Positions 15,325 to 23,388 of a DNA stretch of 47,980 nucleotides are shown piece by piece. The notes beneath the pieces were generated by a model. That model saw only the letters and a program-made list of their open reading frames with translations, ran no database searches and was not told where the DNA came from. Source of the stretch: Flavobacterium amniphilum (GTDB taxonomy: Bacteria > Bacteroidota > Bacteroidia > Flavobacteriales > Flavobacteriaceae); the NCBI RefSeq assembly GCF_023634845.1, contig NZ_JAMLJL010000023.1, positions 1 to 47,980 on the forward strand. The letters are read 5' to 3'. Positions within the stretch are counted from its first letter, which is position 1; every line of letters starts with the position of its first letter. The position numbers and the translations under genes were made by a program.

Positions 15325-16089
15325 TTATGAAAGCCGCTTGAAATGTTCCGGTGTTTCTCCCGTAAACTGTTTGAAATCTTTTATGAAATGAGCCTGGTCA
15401 AAAAAGTTATTTTCGTAGCATATTTCGATTAGTGTTTTAGTTTCGGACAGATTTTCCAAAACTGAATTGAAGCGGATGATGGAAGCAAATTTTTTAGGCG
15501 TTACCCCAACCACTTTTTTAAAACGCTTTTCAAAAGGACGCTGGCTGATGCATAATTGGTCATTTAATTCTTTTATACGGACATTACCATTGCTTTGATA
15601 AATCAACTTTATTGCTTCCACTATCAGTTTGTCGGTTTGAATATCTTTAAGTTGCGAAATCAAAAACTGTTCAACGATTTTTACACGATGTTTATCTGTA
15701 TTGGCAATGGATAGTTTTTCCTCGACTTCAGTCACACTGGTTTTATCAAAAATATCATCAAGGGAAAGGCTGAGGTTAAACAATTCGTTTGTGGGATTTG
15801 AAGAGAAATGGATAAACCCGATTTCGGTAAAGAAAACTAATATGGTTCCGATATCTGCCGAATTACTGAAGATTTTATAGCTGTCTGAAATACCGGTTAT
15901 TCCCGATGAATCAAGTTTGTGTACACTATCATCCTTTACAATTGACAATTGGCCCTTGTATTGAAATCCGATCACCAAACCGGAAGAAGGAAAAATTTTA
16001 TACTCACCTTCCAATTCATTTTCAGATACTGCAAGGTATTTTATGTAGGGTTTTAACCTCTCAATCGGGGAGTATTTGTCAAACTTCAT
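15325..16089 (-). CDS. AraC family transcriptional regulator
   Basis: The 254-residue protein carries an N-terminal sensor of the type common in Bacteroidota (starting YSPIERLKPYIKYLAVSEN and containing FPSSGLVIGFQYKG). The C-terminal AraC DNA-binding domain includes IKELNDQLCISQRPFEKRFKKVVGVTP and the second helix-turn-helix NNFFDQAHFIKDFKQFTGETP. The ligand is unknown. It may control the tandem DUF1398 gene immediately downstream on the same strand, a pairing suggested only by position. Confidence 0.88.
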   Translation of the reverse strand: MKFDKYSPIERLKPYIKYLAVSENELEGEYKIFPSSGLVIGFQYKGQLSIVKDDSVHKLDSSGITGISDSYKIFSNSADIGTILVFFTEIGFIHFSSNPTNELFNLSLSLDDIFDKTSVTEVEEKLSIANTDKHRVKIVEQFLISQLKDIQTDKLIVEAIKLIYQSNGNVRIKELNDQLCISQRPFEKRFKKVVGVTPKKFASIIRFNSVLENLSETKTLIEICYENNFFDQAHFIKDFKQFTGETPEHFKRLS

Positions 16090-16226
16090 GATGAATACCT
16101 TTTCTTTAAGACCATTTACAATGTATCACAAAACGTTACTATTCAGTAAGGAAATGGTTTATGTAAAGATATGTAATTTATCATAATGATTAGGGTAAAC
16201 CAGACAATGCATGGATAGGAAACCTA

Positions 16227-16799
16227 TTAAACTTTTGATTTTAAACGACTCAGTGTTTCCTGTGACACATTGATATACGAAGCCACTATTTTGTTGGGTA
16301 AACGGCTTACGACTGCTGGGTTTATCTTAAGCAATCGATTGTATCTTTCCAATGCATCCTCGGTAGTAAATGACATCAGCCTGTTGGTATTGTTCACATA
16401 GGCTTTTTCAAGATAATTGCAGTAAAACTGGCTCCATTTCGGAACAATTTTCATTAAATGTTTAAAATCATTATGCCGAATATACAAAAGATCGGAAGGT
16501 TCAATGGCTTGTATGAATTCCTTTGAAGGTTGTCCGGTTATAAAGCTGACCAATGCAGTGGCGAACTGATTTTCAAAAGCAATATATCTTGTCGAATCCT
16601 TTCCTTCTTCATTCACAAAATATATCCGCAAACAACCTTTGCCAACGAAGTATGTCCGCTGGCTGGTTTGTCCTTCCGATAGTAAAATATCATTTTTCTT
16701 TTGTTTCAGAGGTTTGAAATAGGAAAGAATAATGGCTAATTCGTCATCTGTAACGTCAATAATCTTTTTAATATAGCCAGAAAGCTGTTTCTCTATCAT
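16227..16799 (-). CDS. Crp/Fnr family transcriptional regulator
   Basis: A 190-residue regulator with a cNMP-binding-type fold (KKNDILLSEGQTSQRTYFVGKGCLRIYFV) and a C-terminal HTH (LPNKIVASYINVSQETLSRLKSK). The ATG at 16799 is chosen because the conserved start MIEKQLSGYIKKI begins there; the longer frame to 16850 adds 17 unlike residues and overlaps ribB further. Even so it overlaps the end of ribB by 32 bp, so expression is translationally coupled. It is the third gene of a DUF2798-ribB-crp operon. Ligand and targets are unknown. Confidence 0.88.
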   Translation of the reverse strand: MIEKQLSGYIKKIIDVTDDELAIILSYFKPLKQKKNDILLSEGQTSQRTYFVGKGCLRIYFVNEEGKDSTRYIAFENQFATALVSFITGQPSKEFIQAIEPSDLLYIRHNDFKHLMKIVPKWSQFYCNYLEKAYVNNTNRLMSFTTEDALERYNRLLKINPAVVSRLPNKIVASYINVSQETLSRLKSKV

Positions 16800-17466
16800 A
16801 AAGCAATGTGTAGTCCCGGACAAATTTACGGTAATAAATAATATCTTCAATTGACAGGACGGTTAAGTCGTGTTGTCTGGCAAAATCAACTATTTCAGGA
16901 AGTCTGGCCATAGTACCGTCTATATTCATTAATTCGCACAAAACAGCCTGAGGGGATAAATCGGCCAGTTTCATAAGGTCGATACTTCCTTCAGTGTGAC
17001 CGTTTCGTTCCAGAACTCCGTTGTCTTTCGCCCGTAACGGGAAAATATGTCCCGGTTTGGATAAATCCGTAGGTTTAGCATTTTCCCTGCAGGCGGTTTT
17101 TATCGTTTGTATTCTGTCGGATGCCGAAACTCCTGTTGTAACACCAAATTTCGCTTCTATGGAAACGGTGAATGGCGTTTGGTATTTGCTCGTATTTTCT
17201 TTCACCATATAGGGTAAATCTAATGAATCGGCTTTATCGTTAGTCAGACAAAGACATACTATTCCACTGCATTCCCGTATCATGAAAGCCATATCGGCAA
17301 CCGTCATACTTTGCGCCGGAAAAATAAGATCACCTTCATTTTCCCTGTCTTCGTTATCTGTCAATATAATTCCTTTTCCGTTTTGAAGCTGTCTGATGGC
17401 ATTTTCAACACGCTCTTTGCTGTTATTGCCAAATACACTGAGAAGATTTGATTGTTTTGCTATCAT
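16768..17466 (-). CDS. ribB: 3,4-dihydroxy-2-butanone 4-phosphate synthase
   Basis: This 232-residue enzyme makes the four-carbon unit of riboflavin from ribulose 5-phosphate. The acidic Mg2+-binding motif DNEDRENEGD (residues 37-46), GVSASDR (112-118) and the catalytic HTEGSIDLMKLA (157-168) are intact. It is a monofunctional RibB, without the GTP cyclohydrolase II half found in RibBA fusions. No other riboflavin gene or FMN riboswitch is seen nearby, so this may be a second copy with a special role. It overlaps the DUF2798 stop by 4 bp (ATGA) and the Crp/Fnr gene by 32 bp. Confidence 0.93.
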   Translation of the reverse strand: MIAKQSNLLSVFGNNSKERVENAIRQLQNGKGIILTDNEDRENEGDLIFPAQSMTVADMAFMIRECSGIVCLCLTNDKADSLDLPYMVKENTSKYQTPFTVSIEAKFGVTTGVSASDRIQTIKTACRENAKPTDLSKPGHIFPLRAKDNGVLERNGHTEGSIDLMKLADLSPQAVLCELMNIDGTMARLPEIVDFARQHDLTVLSIEDIIYYRKFVRDYTLLYDRETAFWLY

Positions 17467-17687
17467 CTTTCAACTGTTACTTTTTCAGCAAGCTTTCTTG
17501 CATTGGGAATAATAATGAAAGCTGCGGCATAGGCAACCGGAAGCATGACACTCCAGGCTTTCAGGAATTTCAGGAACCAGTCTTCCCCAAAACCGTAATT
17601 CCGCATCAATCCAACAAAAGCCATAATCAAGGTCATGGGGATTACAACAAACAAGGTGTTGATGTATTTAAAATGTTTCTTTTTCAT
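17463..17687 (-). CDS. DUF2798 small membrane protein
   Basis: A 74-residue protein with two predicted transmembrane helices (FVVIPMTLIMAFVGLM and WSVMLPVAYAAAFIIIPNA) and the KFLKAW loop typical of DUF2798. Function is unknown. It is the first gene of the operon and its stop overlaps the ribB start by ATGA. Upstream, at 17747-17762, a weak Crp/Fnr-like dyad (TTTGA-N6-TCATT) might allow autoregulation by the third gene, but the match is poor. Confidence 0.8.
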   Translation of the reverse strand: MKKKHFKYINTLFVVIPMTLIMAFVGLMRNYGFGEDWFLKFLKAWSVMLPVAYAAAFIIIPNARKLAEKVTVER

Positions 17688-17855
17688 TAATCAAATGGTT
17701 TAAAATTAATAACAGTGCAAAAGTGCAACTCTCATCAGTCTTAAAATTTGATATAAGTCATTAAATTAGGGGTGTGGGAATTTTTTGGTTGTGATGATTT
17801 GTTCGATAAAATATGTTGCTTTTAGTATTAAGTTGGATGATTTTATTAACACTAA

Positions 17856-19532
17856 TTATTTTTTTGATTTCTTCCATTCTTTTGCTATTAACAAAGCATT
17901 GTATGCATTAATAACGCCACCTGTTTTTGAGAGTTCTTTAAATGGTTTTAAGGTTCCTTTTGCTTCACCGGGAACCTGAACCTCTAAATCATATTTTACG
18001 CTGGATTCCAACAAGATTTCTTTTACTTCTTTTGCAGATAATTTAGGATAATGTGAACGGACTATGGCTGCAACCCCAGAAACAATTGGGCTTGACATTG
18101 AAGTGCCGTCCCGGTAGGCGTAGCCTACATTAGCATCTGTTGTTTTTAAAAAGTATGCAGGGGCAAAAACATCAACTGTTTTTTTTCCATAATTTGTAAA
18201 AGAAGCTAGGAAGTCTGAGTCTCCAGTATATGTTATTCCTCCTACTTTTATAAAATTATCACAATAATCAGCCATTGTTTTTTCATTATAATCGATAGGG
18301 TAAAAAGGTTTCAAGTCACTATTGCTACTATCATTTCCTGCCGCAGCTATAACTAAAACATCATGTTTTTCAGCATATTCTAATGCTTCTTTTACCCATT
18401 CAGGATTCGCACTGAAAGTTTTGCCAAAACTCATATTGATTATTCTTGCTCCATTGTCAACAGCATATTTTATAGCTAATGCAACATCTTTATCATTTTC
18501 GTATCCCCCTGTTGGAATTGCTAAAATTGGCATAATTTTAATATTATCACTAAACCCTTGAATACCTTTTTTGTTTGCTCTATTTGCACCTAGTATGCCA
18601 CTTACTATTGTACCGTGATATGTTAATTTTACGTTTTTAAAAACATCATTGTTTCCATAAAATCTATCACTTAAATCTAAATCGTTATCACCGATAATAT
18701 GACGGTCATTATAATTCAAATTAAAAGAAGTTATTTGTTTTTTAATAACTTTTAAACTATCTTTTTTTAACGTAGCTTCGTTCATACCTAAGCGTATATA
18801 TTTGCGCAGTATTAATATATTTTCAACCAATTCCGGGTTTCCCTTTTTGTTTTTATGATATAAACTGTCTATTTCAGGAAAACTGTAATTACGTTTGCCA
18901 AAAAATAGTTCTAGTTTTTTTACACTTCTTTTATATTCATCAATGTAAAGACTTGAATATTTTTTTTGTGTTTCTAGTTGTAAAGAATCTTCTTTATATA
19001 GTCTTTTTGCTTTTATGTTAAGGAGGGAGTCTTTTTTATTTCCGTTGAAATTGTTGAAAGAATTGTATTTCTTTTTCATTCTGTTTATTATCCTTATTGG
19101 TTCAGTATTGGCATAAGAAATACTTTCCCCGTTTTTATTACCCAGGAAGTTCCATCCGTTAACATCATCAACATAACCGTTTTTATCATCATCGATTCCA
19201 TTGTTTGGGATTTCACGTTTATTAACCCAAATGGCAGATTTTAAATCTTCATGATTAATATCAATATCAGTATCTATTACTGCTACGATAACTTCTTTCC
19301 CTTTCTTATTTTTGATTATCTCTTTGTAAGCTCTAATCAAACTTGTTCCTGCTAATGTGTCTTTTTCAATGTCTAAATTATGCCAACAATCCCGTACTTC
19401 AACAGGAAGAGCATTTTTAAAAATGACTTTCGGCTGTTTAATTAGTTGATTTTTTTGTTGCCCCAAAGCATTTATACTAAATAATAAAACACTAAATAAT
19501 AGAAAGGAATATTTATTGAAAGAGTTGTTCAT
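17856..19532 (-). CDS. Secreted S8 (subtilisin-like) serine protease
   Basis: The 558-residue protein has a signal peptide (INALGQ) and an intact S8 triad: D87 in VIDTDID, H306 in YHGTIVSGILGA and S478 in DGTSMSSP, with the oxyanion Asn in AAAGND (N400). Between D87 and H306 lie about 220 residues, against roughly 30 in subtilisin. The insertion holds a GIDDDKNGYVDDVNGWNF calcium-like loop and a Lys-rich helical stretch. It is the last gene of a minus-strand block that includes a broken paralogue, a prolyl oligopeptidase and a small precursor-like peptide. It ends without a C-terminal T9SS domain. Base composition is clearly AT-rich. Confidence 0.92.
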   Translation of the reverse strand: MNNSFNKYSFLLFSVLLFSINALGQQKNQLIKQPKVIFKNALPVEVRDCWHNLDIEKDTLAGTSLIRAYKEIIKNKKGKEVIVAVIDTDIDINHEDLKSAIWVNKREIPNNGIDDDKNGYVDDVNGWNFLGNKNGESISYANTEPIRIINRMKKKYNSFNNFNGNKKDSLLNIKAKRLYKEDSLQLETQKKYSSLYIDEYKRSVKKLELFFGKRNYSFPEIDSLYHKNKKGNPELVENILILRKYIRLGMNEATLKKDSLKVIKKQITSFNLNYNDRHIIGDNDLDLSDRFYGNNDVFKNVKLTYHGTIVSGILGANRANKKGIQGFSDNIKIMPILAIPTGGYENDKDVALAIKYAVDNGARIINMSFGKTFSANPEWVKEALEYAEKHDVLVIAAAGNDSSNSDLKPFYPIDYNEKTMADYCDNFIKVGGITYTGDSDFLASFTNYGKKTVDVFAPAYFLKTTDANVGYAYRDGTSMSSPIVSGVAAIVRSHYPKLSAKEVKEILLESSVKYDLEVQVPGEAKGTLKPFKELSKTGGVINAYNALLIAKEWKKSKK

Positions 19533-19551
19533 GGTAATATTTAAGGTAAAA

Positions 19552-19570
19552 GGCTCCCGTAAAGAGAGCC
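19552..19570 (-). terminator. Weak hairpin between the two subtilase genes
   Basis: GGCTC (19552-19556) and GAGCC (19566-19570) form a 5-bp stem, followed on the minus strand by TTTTACC. It lies between the broken subtilase and the intact one and could reduce read-through, but it is short. Confidence 0.35.
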
Positions 19571-19607
19571 ATTGATAAAAGTTATGAATCGTTATTATTG
19601 AAACTTT

Positions 19608-20844
19608 TTATAATTTTAAATTATTTTTTTCTTTACTCCATTTCTCAGCAAGTTTCATCGCATTAAACACATTTAAAACCCTTCCTGTTTTTGATAGTTC
19701 TGAAAATGGAACTTTTTTATTTATGGATTGAGGTTCAATAACGTCAAAATCAATCTTCGTTCCGGATTCCAATATGATTTGTTTTACCTGTTGAACGGTC
19801 AGGTTTGGATAATAAGACCAAATCAATGCGGCCGCTCCTGAAACCATTGGTGCGGCTAATGAAGTTCCCGAATCGAAGTCGTATTTGTTTTCTGGAATAG
19901 TCGTATAAATATTTTCTCCCGGTGCAAATAAATCAACATTCTTTTTACCAAAATTTGAAAAATAAGAAACCATTTTTTCTCCATAGTTGCTATTGATAGA
20001 ACCTACATTGATAAAATTACCACATACTTCTCCTTTGTTGTCATAGTTATAATCATTCGGGTAGAAAGGGGATTCATCAATACTAATTCCATCATTACCC
20101 ACTGCGTGAACCAAAAGTACATTGTGGCTTTCAGCATAGTTGAATGCTTCTTTAATCCAGTCTTTATGAAGTGAAAAGTTTTTGCCAAATGACATGTTGA
20201 TTACTTTTGCTCCGTTGTCCACCGCATAACGGATTGCTGCTGCAATATCCTTATCGTGCTCATCACCAAGTATCTTTTACTTTTTTATAAACACTAATGT
20301 CAAACACCAATGATTTTCTCCAGTTTTTATAAAATTTATTTTTCTCTTCATATGATTTTAAAGCTCTTTGGTATTCATCATAATTTTCAAGATCAGAACT
20401 TTGTACATCTTTTCTTTTTATATTTTGAAATTTACTGCCTTGTTCCCTGATAATACGCACATACTCATAATTCTCGTAAACCATATAGCCGCCTTTTTGA
20501 GTTCCAAGAAAGTCCCAACCGTTTACATCATCTATGTAACCGTTTTTATCATCATCGATTCGATTATTAGGAATTTCTTTTTTATTGATCCAAATTGCAG
20601 GTTTTAAATCTTCATGACTCAACTCAATTTGTGTATCCAATACAGCTACAATGACTTTTTTAGTTTTAGGTGTTTTTCCTTTTTTTAAGCTGTGAAATTT
20701 ATTCAACGAAATGCCTAAAACCTTATCCTGTTCCAAGTCTTTTTTGTACCAGTCTTTCAGAGTTGTTTTTTCTTCAGTAGTTTTTTGTGAATACAAACTA
20801 AAGTTTATTATGAATAGTAGAATTATGTATTTAATAGAGTTCAT
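19608..20844 (-). pseudogene. S8 subtilase pseudogene with the catalytic-His segment deleted
   Basis: Two frames make up one former gene. The 5' part (20263-20844, 193 residues) has a signal peptide, the catalytic Asp in VLDTQIE and the DDDKNGYIDDVNGWDF loop, and ends KKVKDTW-stop. The 3' part resumes in another frame at about 20260 as LGDEHDKDIAAAIRYAVDNG and runs on with VGND and DSGTSLAAP (catalytic Ser). Compared with the intact neighbour at 17856-19532, about 38 residues are missing at the junction, including the HGT motif. A deletion with frameshift explains both changes. The ATG at 20222 could give a 204-residue product with only the Ser, which would not be a protease. Confidence 0.85.
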
Positions 20845-20891
20845 ATCCTTCTGTTTGATTTTTGATTTTGTGTTGAAATAGAATATAGAAA

Positions 20892-23072
20892 TTACTTTTT
20901 CAATAGTTTAAATTTAGGATGTCCCATTTGCCAAAATGCAAAAGCAAATTCATCTGCATAGTCATTATAAAGTTGCAGATTAGAATTATCTATGCCATGT
21001 CCTGTATCATAATTTACTGCAAAGAGAATTGGGTTTTTTGAAACTGTTACTGATTTTAATTTTACGACAAATTTACCCGACATCCATGGAGCAACTCGTG
21101 CATCATTCATGCCCACTGAGATAAGACAAGCAGGGTATTTTACGCCTTTTTTAATATGATGGTATGAATCAATATCACAAAGCATGTTAAATTCCTCCTT
21201 TATGTCTGGATTGCCCAGTTCTTTAATGTTGTTTGGTCCGTTTGGGGCTTGATTGATTCTTAAAGGATTAAGCATACCATCATAGCACAACATTACTTTA
21301 AAAAGATCCGGACGTTCTGTGATTGCTCTGCCGACTAAAATTGCACCGGCACTTCCACTTAAAGTAGCAATTTTTTTATTTGTTGTTATTTTTTCTTTGA
21401 TGAGATATTCCGCGACAGCTATAAAATCTTTCCATGTATTATGTTTTTTATCTTTGAAACCATCATTATGCCATCTGTCACCTTTTTCACCGCCTCCTCT
21501 TACATGTGGAACGACATATATACCATCATTCATTACCCAAGACAAAATAGTAGGTTGAAATCGAGGACTCATGGATGCACCATAGGAGCCATACCCACTC
21601 ATTAGGATATAATTTTCCTTATTTTTTTTAATCCCTTTTTTATGTATGATAGAGACAGGAATCAAAACTCCATCATGTGAAGGCACTTCAATCTCTTCAA
21701 CCATGAAATCATTAAATTCAGGATAGGTTACTTTTGGTGAAATATTATCTTCTGTAAATTGGTTTTTCTGTACATTATAATTAAATCGTCTTTTAGAATT
21801 TAGCCATCCACTTATGGTTATCCATAGACTTTTACCATATTTATCATTCGTTGAAATTTTTATGTTTCCGGCCTTGATTGGTAAGTCAATCTGTCTTTTT
21901 TCAGTATTATCCCTTACAAAATATAATTTAGCTTCAACCCCATTTTTAGTTGTAGTGTAAAACAACCCGTCTTTAGTTACTAGATAATCATCTATGGATT
22001 CTTTTTGGTCTTCTCTTACCAAGATTTCAGCATTCTGAAAATCAGGATTAGTCATAGATGTTTTAATGATTTTAAAATTTGAAGCATTTTTGGAAGACAA
22101 ACAATATAGGTCATTGTTAATTATTATTGGGTTAATTATGCCTTCGTCTTTTTTGAAAAGTAGCTTCCAGTTGATTTTTTCATTATTTAATTCTTCAATT
22201 TTTGCATAATAATAATCGATATAAACTGTTGCTCCGCTTAATGTTCCAAGAAGATAATCGTCATTTAAGCTGAACCTGTCAATAACAGGAAAATCAGCAG
22301 GTTCAATTTTTATTTCAGGGTTATTTTTCTGAGATAAAATTATTTTATGATTGTTTTGATTATCACCTAATTTATAAATAACAGATTCAGTGTTTAGAAT
22401 ATAATTTGCTTTTTTGTTGTCAATTTCTGGAATATGGATATAGATAATTCCCGAATTATCAGGTAACCAGCTTATCCCACCCAACTCAGCAGGCCAGCAA
22501 TGTGTTATAATTTCCGGTAATAAGGTTTTAGTACTTATGTCAAGAAAAGCAATTTCGCCAATTTCTTCACCGTTTTTAGAAAAGCTTACAGCAATGGTTT
22601 TATTATCCCAAGAAGGCTTTAGATAAGAAATGGAATACCCATAACCTAATTCCTTTTTATAATTAACAGGATCAAAAAGTAAAATTTCTTCTCCATTTTC
22701 TGTTTTTTTATAAAACAACTTACCCGATTTATCTTTTTCTGTTTTTTTTACATAGAAGTAAAAATCATTTTCTGTAATAGTCAATAAAGTTACACTAAAT
22801 GTTTTTCTTTTCTCAAATTCAATGAATTGTTCAACTAATTCTTTTCTCCCTGAAATGTTATCTAATATTTCTCTTGCTTCAACATTACTTTGTTTAAACC
22901 ATTGTTGAACCAAAGTATCGTTAGGATTTTCAACATAACGATAATTATCGTTGATGGTTCTTCCAAAAAATGTTTCAGATAGCGGTTTTTCCATTAACAG
23001 TTTATTTTGAGCTGATAATGAAATTGTAAAAGTCCAAACAATTATCAATTTTAATACAGGAATTTTATTCAT
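20892..23072 (-). CDS. Exported prolyl oligopeptidase family (S9A) serine peptidase
   Basis: The 726-residue protein has a signal peptide (FTISLSAQ), the S9A N-terminal helix and seven-bladed propeller (about 45-455), and a C-terminal alpha/beta-hydrolase domain. The triad is S574 (LSGSAGA), D657 (GMNDARV) and H692 (YDTGHG). RGGGEKGDRWHNDG marks the family. S9A enzymes cut short peptides after proline, and some relatives ligate or cyclise peptides. It lies 28 bp after the stop of the 54-residue peptide gene and 47 bp before the subtilase pseudogene, so these genes look like one operon. Its export signal means it would act in the periplasm or outside. Confidence 0.92.
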   Translation of the reverse strand: MNKIPVLKLIIVWTFTISLSAQNKLLMEKPLSETFFGRTINDNYRYVENPNDTLVQQWFKQSNVEAREILDNISGRKELVEQFIEFEKRKTFSVTLLTITENDFYFYVKKTEKDKSGKLFYKKTENGEEILLFDPVNYKKELGYGYSISYLKPSWDNKTIAVSFSKNGEEIGEIAFLDISTKTLLPEIITHCWPAELGGISWLPDNSGIIYIHIPEIDNKKANYILNTESVIYKLGDNQNNHKIILSQKNNPEIKIEPADFPVIDRFSLNDDYLLGTLSGATVYIDYYYAKIEELNNEKINWKLLFKKDEGIINPIIINNDLYCLSSKNASNFKIIKTSMTNPDFQNAEILVREDQKESIDDYLVTKDGLFYTTTKNGVEAKLYFVRDNTEKRQIDLPIKAGNIKISTNDKYGKSLWITISGWLNSKRRFNYNVQKNQFTEDNISPKVTYPEFNDFMVEEIEVPSHDGVLIPVSIIHKKGIKKNKENYILMSGYGSYGASMSPRFQPTILSWVMNDGIYVVPHVRGGGEKGDRWHNDGFKDKKHNTWKDFIAVAEYLIKEKITTNKKIATLSGSAGAILVGRAITERPDLFKVMLCYDGMLNPLRINQAPNGPNNIKELGNPDIKEEFNMLCDIDSYHHIKKGVKYPACLISVGMNDARVAPWMSGKFVVKLKSVTVSKNPILFAVNYDTGHGIDNSNLQLYNDYADEFAFAFWQMGHPKFKLLKK

Positions 23073-23100
23073 TTAGTGTAACTTTAGTTTTAGGAACTAA

Positions 23101-23265
23101 TTAATCTTTACGTCCAGTTGGTGATGTTACAGTAACTGTATTATTATCACCGCCAGTTCCATCATTATTTCCACCACCAACAATCATTATTGGGTTCTGC
23201 AATTCTACTACTGTAAATTTCTCAAATGTCAGTTTTTTTTCCGTTGTTTTAACTTTTCTTTTCAT
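23101..23265 (-). CDS. 54-residue peptide with double-glycine leader, possible RiPP precursor
   Basis: A start at 23265 and stop at 23101 give 54 residues. The N-terminal half is basic and then reads LTFEKFTVVELQNPIMIVGGG, which closely resembles the leader of Bacteroidota peptide natural-product precursors (a KLxLxKxTIxxLxx segment ending in GG). The core after GGG is about 22 residues of Asn, Asp, Gly, Thr and Val, with SPTG and a charged end (RKD). It has no Cys, so lanthionine rings are excluded. It is followed after 28 bp by the prolyl oligopeptidase gene and is preceded by a TPR-AraC regulator. No modification enzyme or C39 transporter is visible in the window, so RiPP status is a proposal. 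Confidence 0.6.
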   Translation of the reverse strand: MKRKVKTTEKKLTFEKFTVVELQNPIMIVGGGNNDGTGGDNNTVTVTSPTGRKD

Positions 23266-23388
23266 GAGTTTGTTTATGATTTAAAATTTGAGCTAATTTA
23301 TGATGCTTCTTTTTTTTGGAAAAATAGACTTCGTCGGTATTTATAAATTTAGCCTATTATAAAAGCTAACTTTTTTATTTTTAAGACA

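Noticed and set aside
17747..17762. Possible Crp/Fnr site TTTGA-N6-TCATT upstream of DUF2798
   Set aside because: Only the TGA/TCA core matches, which is expected by chance in AT-rich DNA; mentioned under the gene but not called.
17463..17855. FMN riboswitch upstream of the ribB operon
   Set aside because: None of the conserved RFN-element segments could be found between 17688 and 17855.
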